Positions 33,181 to 34,891 of a DNA stretch of 34,891 nucleotides are shown here, piece after piece. The notes beneath the pieces were generated by a model, which worked only from the letters and a program-made list of their open reading frames with translations, was not told the DNA's origin and made no database searches. Source of the DNA: Paenalicyclobacillus cellulosilyticus. GTDB lineage: Bacteria; Bacillota; Bacilli; Alicyclobacillales; Alicyclobacillaceae. The stretch spans positions 1-34,891 of the forward strand of contig NZ_BMOY01000032.1 in the NCBI RefSeq assembly GCF_014647315.1. The letters are read 5' to 3'. Each line of letters opens with the position of its first letter. The stretch's first letter is position 1. Both the position numbers and the translations under genes were made by a program.

Positions 33181-33327
33181 ACGTGCACCCCCAGTGTCGC
33201 GCATCCTCTTGAACCATTATCCGTGCAAGAAGTCCGGCCGGCGATGACGGCGAGAAGAATACATCTCCCCGACACGACAACCCGCGGTGGTTTTGCTATC
33301 ATCGGAGCGAAGGGAGCGATTCGACCT

Positions 33328-34020
33328 GTGTTGTTCGCCATCGCGGACTTACACCTGTCCCACGGCACGGACAAACCGATGGACGTTTTTGGCGACCACT
33401 GGTCCCACCATACCGATCGCATTGCCCGCGCGTGGCGAGCAAAAGTGTCCGCTGCGGATACCGTCCTGTTGCCGGGAGACTTGTCCTGGGCGATGACGCT
33501 GGCGGAAGCTGCCGAAGACCTGGCGTGGATCGGCCGTTTGCCTGGAAAAAAGGTGATCCTGCGCGGAAATCACGATTATTGGTGGGGGGGCATCGGGAAG
33601 GTCAGACGAGCACTCCCCCCCGATGTGTATGCCATCCAAAACGACGCGCTGCTGGCGGAATCCTTCGCGATTTGCGGCACCCGCGGTTGGTTGTTGCCCA
33701 GTCACCCGAGGTTTACCGAAGAGGATATGGCCATCTACCGCCGGGAAGGTGAACGGCTTCGCCTGTCCTTACAACAAGCAAAGCGGCTCGGCAGACCCCT
33801 CATCGCGATGATGCACTTTCCACCTTGCGGACCCGAAGGAGAGGAAACGCTGTTCACGCAACTGCTCGAGGCGTTCGGCGTCAAGGTATGCGTGTACGGC
33901 CATTTGCATGGCCCGGCGCACCGTTATCGATTTGAAGGATGGTTGCGCGGCGTCTGGTATCAGTTGGTCAGCGCAGATTACGTGCAGTTTGAACCGGTTC
34001 CCGTAAAGTTGCCGTTCTGA
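33328..34020 (+). CDS. Calcineurin-like metallophosphoesterase (COG1768 type)
   Basis: The 230-residue predicted phosphohydrolase has the two-metal motifs in order: ADLHLS near the N-terminus, GDLSWAM, GNHDYWWGG, MMHFPP and GHLHG. The GDLSWAM and NHDYWWG forms are those of the COG1768 family. GTG 33328 is the start by homology, with aagggag 11 bases upstream; TTG 33331 is possible. A weak promoter (-10 tatcat at 33297-33302) lies upstream. The substrate is unknown. Confidence 0.87.
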   Translation: MLFAIADLHLSHGTDKPMDVFGDHWSHHTDRIARAWRAKVSAADTVLLPGDLSWAMTLAEAAEDLAWIGRLPGKKVILRGNHDYWWGGIGKVRRALPPDVYAIQNDALLAESFAICGTRGWLLPSHPRFTEEDMAIYRREGERLRLSLQQAKRLGRPLIAMMHFPPCGPEGEETLFTQLLEAFGVKVCVYGHLHGPAHRYRFEGWLRGVWYQLVSADYVQFEPVPVKLPF

Positions 34021-34037
34021 CGAAGGCGCACCTGAAA

Positions 34038-34062
34038 GGCCGCAGCAAGTCCTGCTGCGGCC
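34038..34062 (-). terminator. Hairpin between convergent genes
   Basis: ggccgcagca (34038-34047) pairs perfectly with tgctgcggcc (34053-34062) around a 5-base loop. On the minus strand TTTCAGG follows, a weak U-tract. It lies after the broken helical gene and the phosphoesterase stop and could serve either. Confidence 0.5.
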
Positions 34063-34108
34063 GCGGCCCAACATCCACAACCGGAACATCCCTGATACCG
34101 CGGAAGCA

Positions 34109-34380
34109 TCACTGAGGTACCTCCCGAGACCGGCGCAGGTGATGCTGTGCCTGATACGACCGAGCTTCCCTGGCGAGATCGGCCGCTTGGCGCAGTGCCT
34201 CGACCGCTTGACCTGCTGAGAACTGGATGTGCTGCAGGTCGGCCGCTTGCCGGATGCATCGTGATCGATCTCGTGCAAAGCTTCTGCCGTCAACTGCCGT
34301 AGACCATCCACAATCTGATACGCCTCCGCCACCCGTTCCCGGATGGCCGCAAAGCGATCCGCCTGTTCATGGTGCGCCAC
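34109..34380 (-). pseudogene. Small helical protein with an apparent frameshift
   Basis: GTG 34380 has a perfect AAGGAGG ribosome site 7 bases upstream. The first 41 residues (beginning AHHEQADRFAAIRERVAEAY) form an amphipathic helix. Near 34250 the frame changes quality and becomes Cys/Ser/Arg-rich antisense-like sequence. In the -1 frame, from about 34252 to a stop at 34109, the protein-like text resumes: IRQAADLQHIQFSAGQAVEA, then LRQAADLAREARSYQAQHH, ending REVPQ. Joined, the two parts make about 90 residues of coiled-coil-like helix. A one-base loss, a sequencing error or programmed frameshifting could each explain it. I do not recognise the family. Confidence 0.6.
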
Positions 34381-34453
34381 ACCATCGCCTCCTTTGCAGG
34401 AACCTCATGCTGTACGGCGCGTGTGATCTTACCGTGCCCGCCACCGGCTCACG

Positions 34454-34891
34454 CTATCCCTCGCTGCCTTGTCCGCCGCCATCCAAACCGGCCTTGCGGC
34501 ACAAAAACACACCGTAGCCCAAGGGGCCGTGGTTTCGTTGCATCCAACCCGCGTTTTCCGCCAAGACCTTCAACACGTGCGGGTCGCGCAAGGCCCCTGG
34601 CGAAGCCAAATCGACGTCGTCCGGTTCGGCGACACGCAACATATCCTCCATGTGCACGGATCGCGTCGCCAAGACCTCCACGGTGAACCCCGCGGCGGCA
34701 AAAACTTGTTTCCATCCAGCCAAATCGGGGACGAAGCGGGCTCCATAGACCTTCGCAGCCGACGCCCTCCATTCGCTGGTCACCGGGCCGAGCACCAACA
34801 TCTCCACATCCACGTAGAAACGTGAGCGTCAAATAGCGCACACCTGGCGTCAGTCCGTCTTCTGCGAGATGATCCCCTCCAGAATCCAGTC
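34454..34891 (-). pseudogene. Class I SAM methyltransferase remnant
   Basis: From about 34825 down to the stop at 34454 the minus strand encodes roughly 120 residues that look like the C-terminal half of a class I S-adenosylmethionine methyltransferase. It includes VYGARFVPDLAGWKQVFAAA, GFTVEVLATRSVHMEDML and a terminal GPLGYGVFLCRKAG. A stop codon in this frame just upstream (TGA, 5 codons before GTG 34813) means the N-terminal half with the SAM-binding motifs is not joined to it. The last 75 bases of the window carry DWILEGIISQKTD and, one frame over, GLTPGVR, which could be N-terminal fragments of the same gene. An internal deletion or frameshift is likely; a short real gene from GTG 34813 (119 residues) is the alternative. 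Confidence 0.5.

Noticed and set aside
33769..34108. C-terminal continuation of the 203-codon minus-strand frame
   Set aside because: It lies antisense to the phosphoesterase and has no protein-like pattern; only its first 41 codons look real.
1..34891. CRISPR arrays, rRNA genes, prophage or replication origin
   Set aside because: No evenly spaced repeats, rRNA sequence, phage structural genes or DnaA-box clusters were seen.

Overview
The window looks like the chromosome of a GC-rich, aerobic, endospore-forming Firmicute, most like the Alicyclobacillaceae. The genus is inference. Spore genes (spoIVA, sleB, ypeB), Gram-positive heme synthesis (chdC/hemQ), menaquinone genes (hepS-menG-hepT), TRAP (mtrB), MecA and CcpA all point this way. 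The central gene order follows the Bacillus subtilis stretch from gudB through sleB-ypeB-cmk-rpsA-der-gpsA-spoIVA-hup-mtrB-hepS-menG-hepT to ndk.

Layout. 1-451: one end of an insertion sequence, cut by the window edge. 460-1622: folD with its promoter, a ZTP (pfl) riboswitch and an overlapping terminator. 1652-4454, minus: chdC, a free-standing lipoyl domain and a beta-propeller lipoprotein. 4622-7876, plus: a COG2509 flavoprotein, a GT51-type transglycosylase and a patatin-like lipase. 7843-11248, minus: ndk, the hepS-menG-hepT operon and mtrB. 11345-14336, minus: tRNA-Pro, hup, spoIVA and gcvH. 14328-21494, minus: gpsA, plsY, der, a DUF512 radical SAM gene, rpsA, plsC and cmk. 21594-26105, minus: an unknown membrane-anchored protein, ypeB, sleB, a small Cys-rich protein and a glutamate-dehydrogenase-like gene. 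26154-27892, plus: an MFS transporter and a UPF0756 membrane protein. 28028-33180, minus: mecA, pepV, ccpA, tRNA-Leu and a compact UvrD-like helicase. 33328-34020, plus: a metallophosphoesterase. 34109-34891, minus: two apparently broken genes.

How the genes fit together. Several sets serve one process: menaquinone side chain and ring methylation (hepS, hepT, menG), phosphatidic acid synthesis (gpsA, plsY, plsC), cortex lysis at germination (sleB, ypeB), spore coat basement (spoIVA), ribosome assembly and translation (der, rpsA), and regulation (mtrB, ccpA, mecA).

Most unusual points. The glutamate-dehydrogenase homologue has lost all three active-site lysines (Met101, Arg125, Met137) and is probably a pseudoenzyme. 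The GT51 protein has Gln in place of the second catalytic Glu. FolD has lost the Arg and Ser that bind the NADP 2'-phosphate while sitting under a textbook ZTP riboswitch. An 80-residue lone lipoyl protein lies beside chdC. No complete new multi-gene system is evident; the novelty is in altered enzymes and small uncharacterised proteins inside conserved operons.
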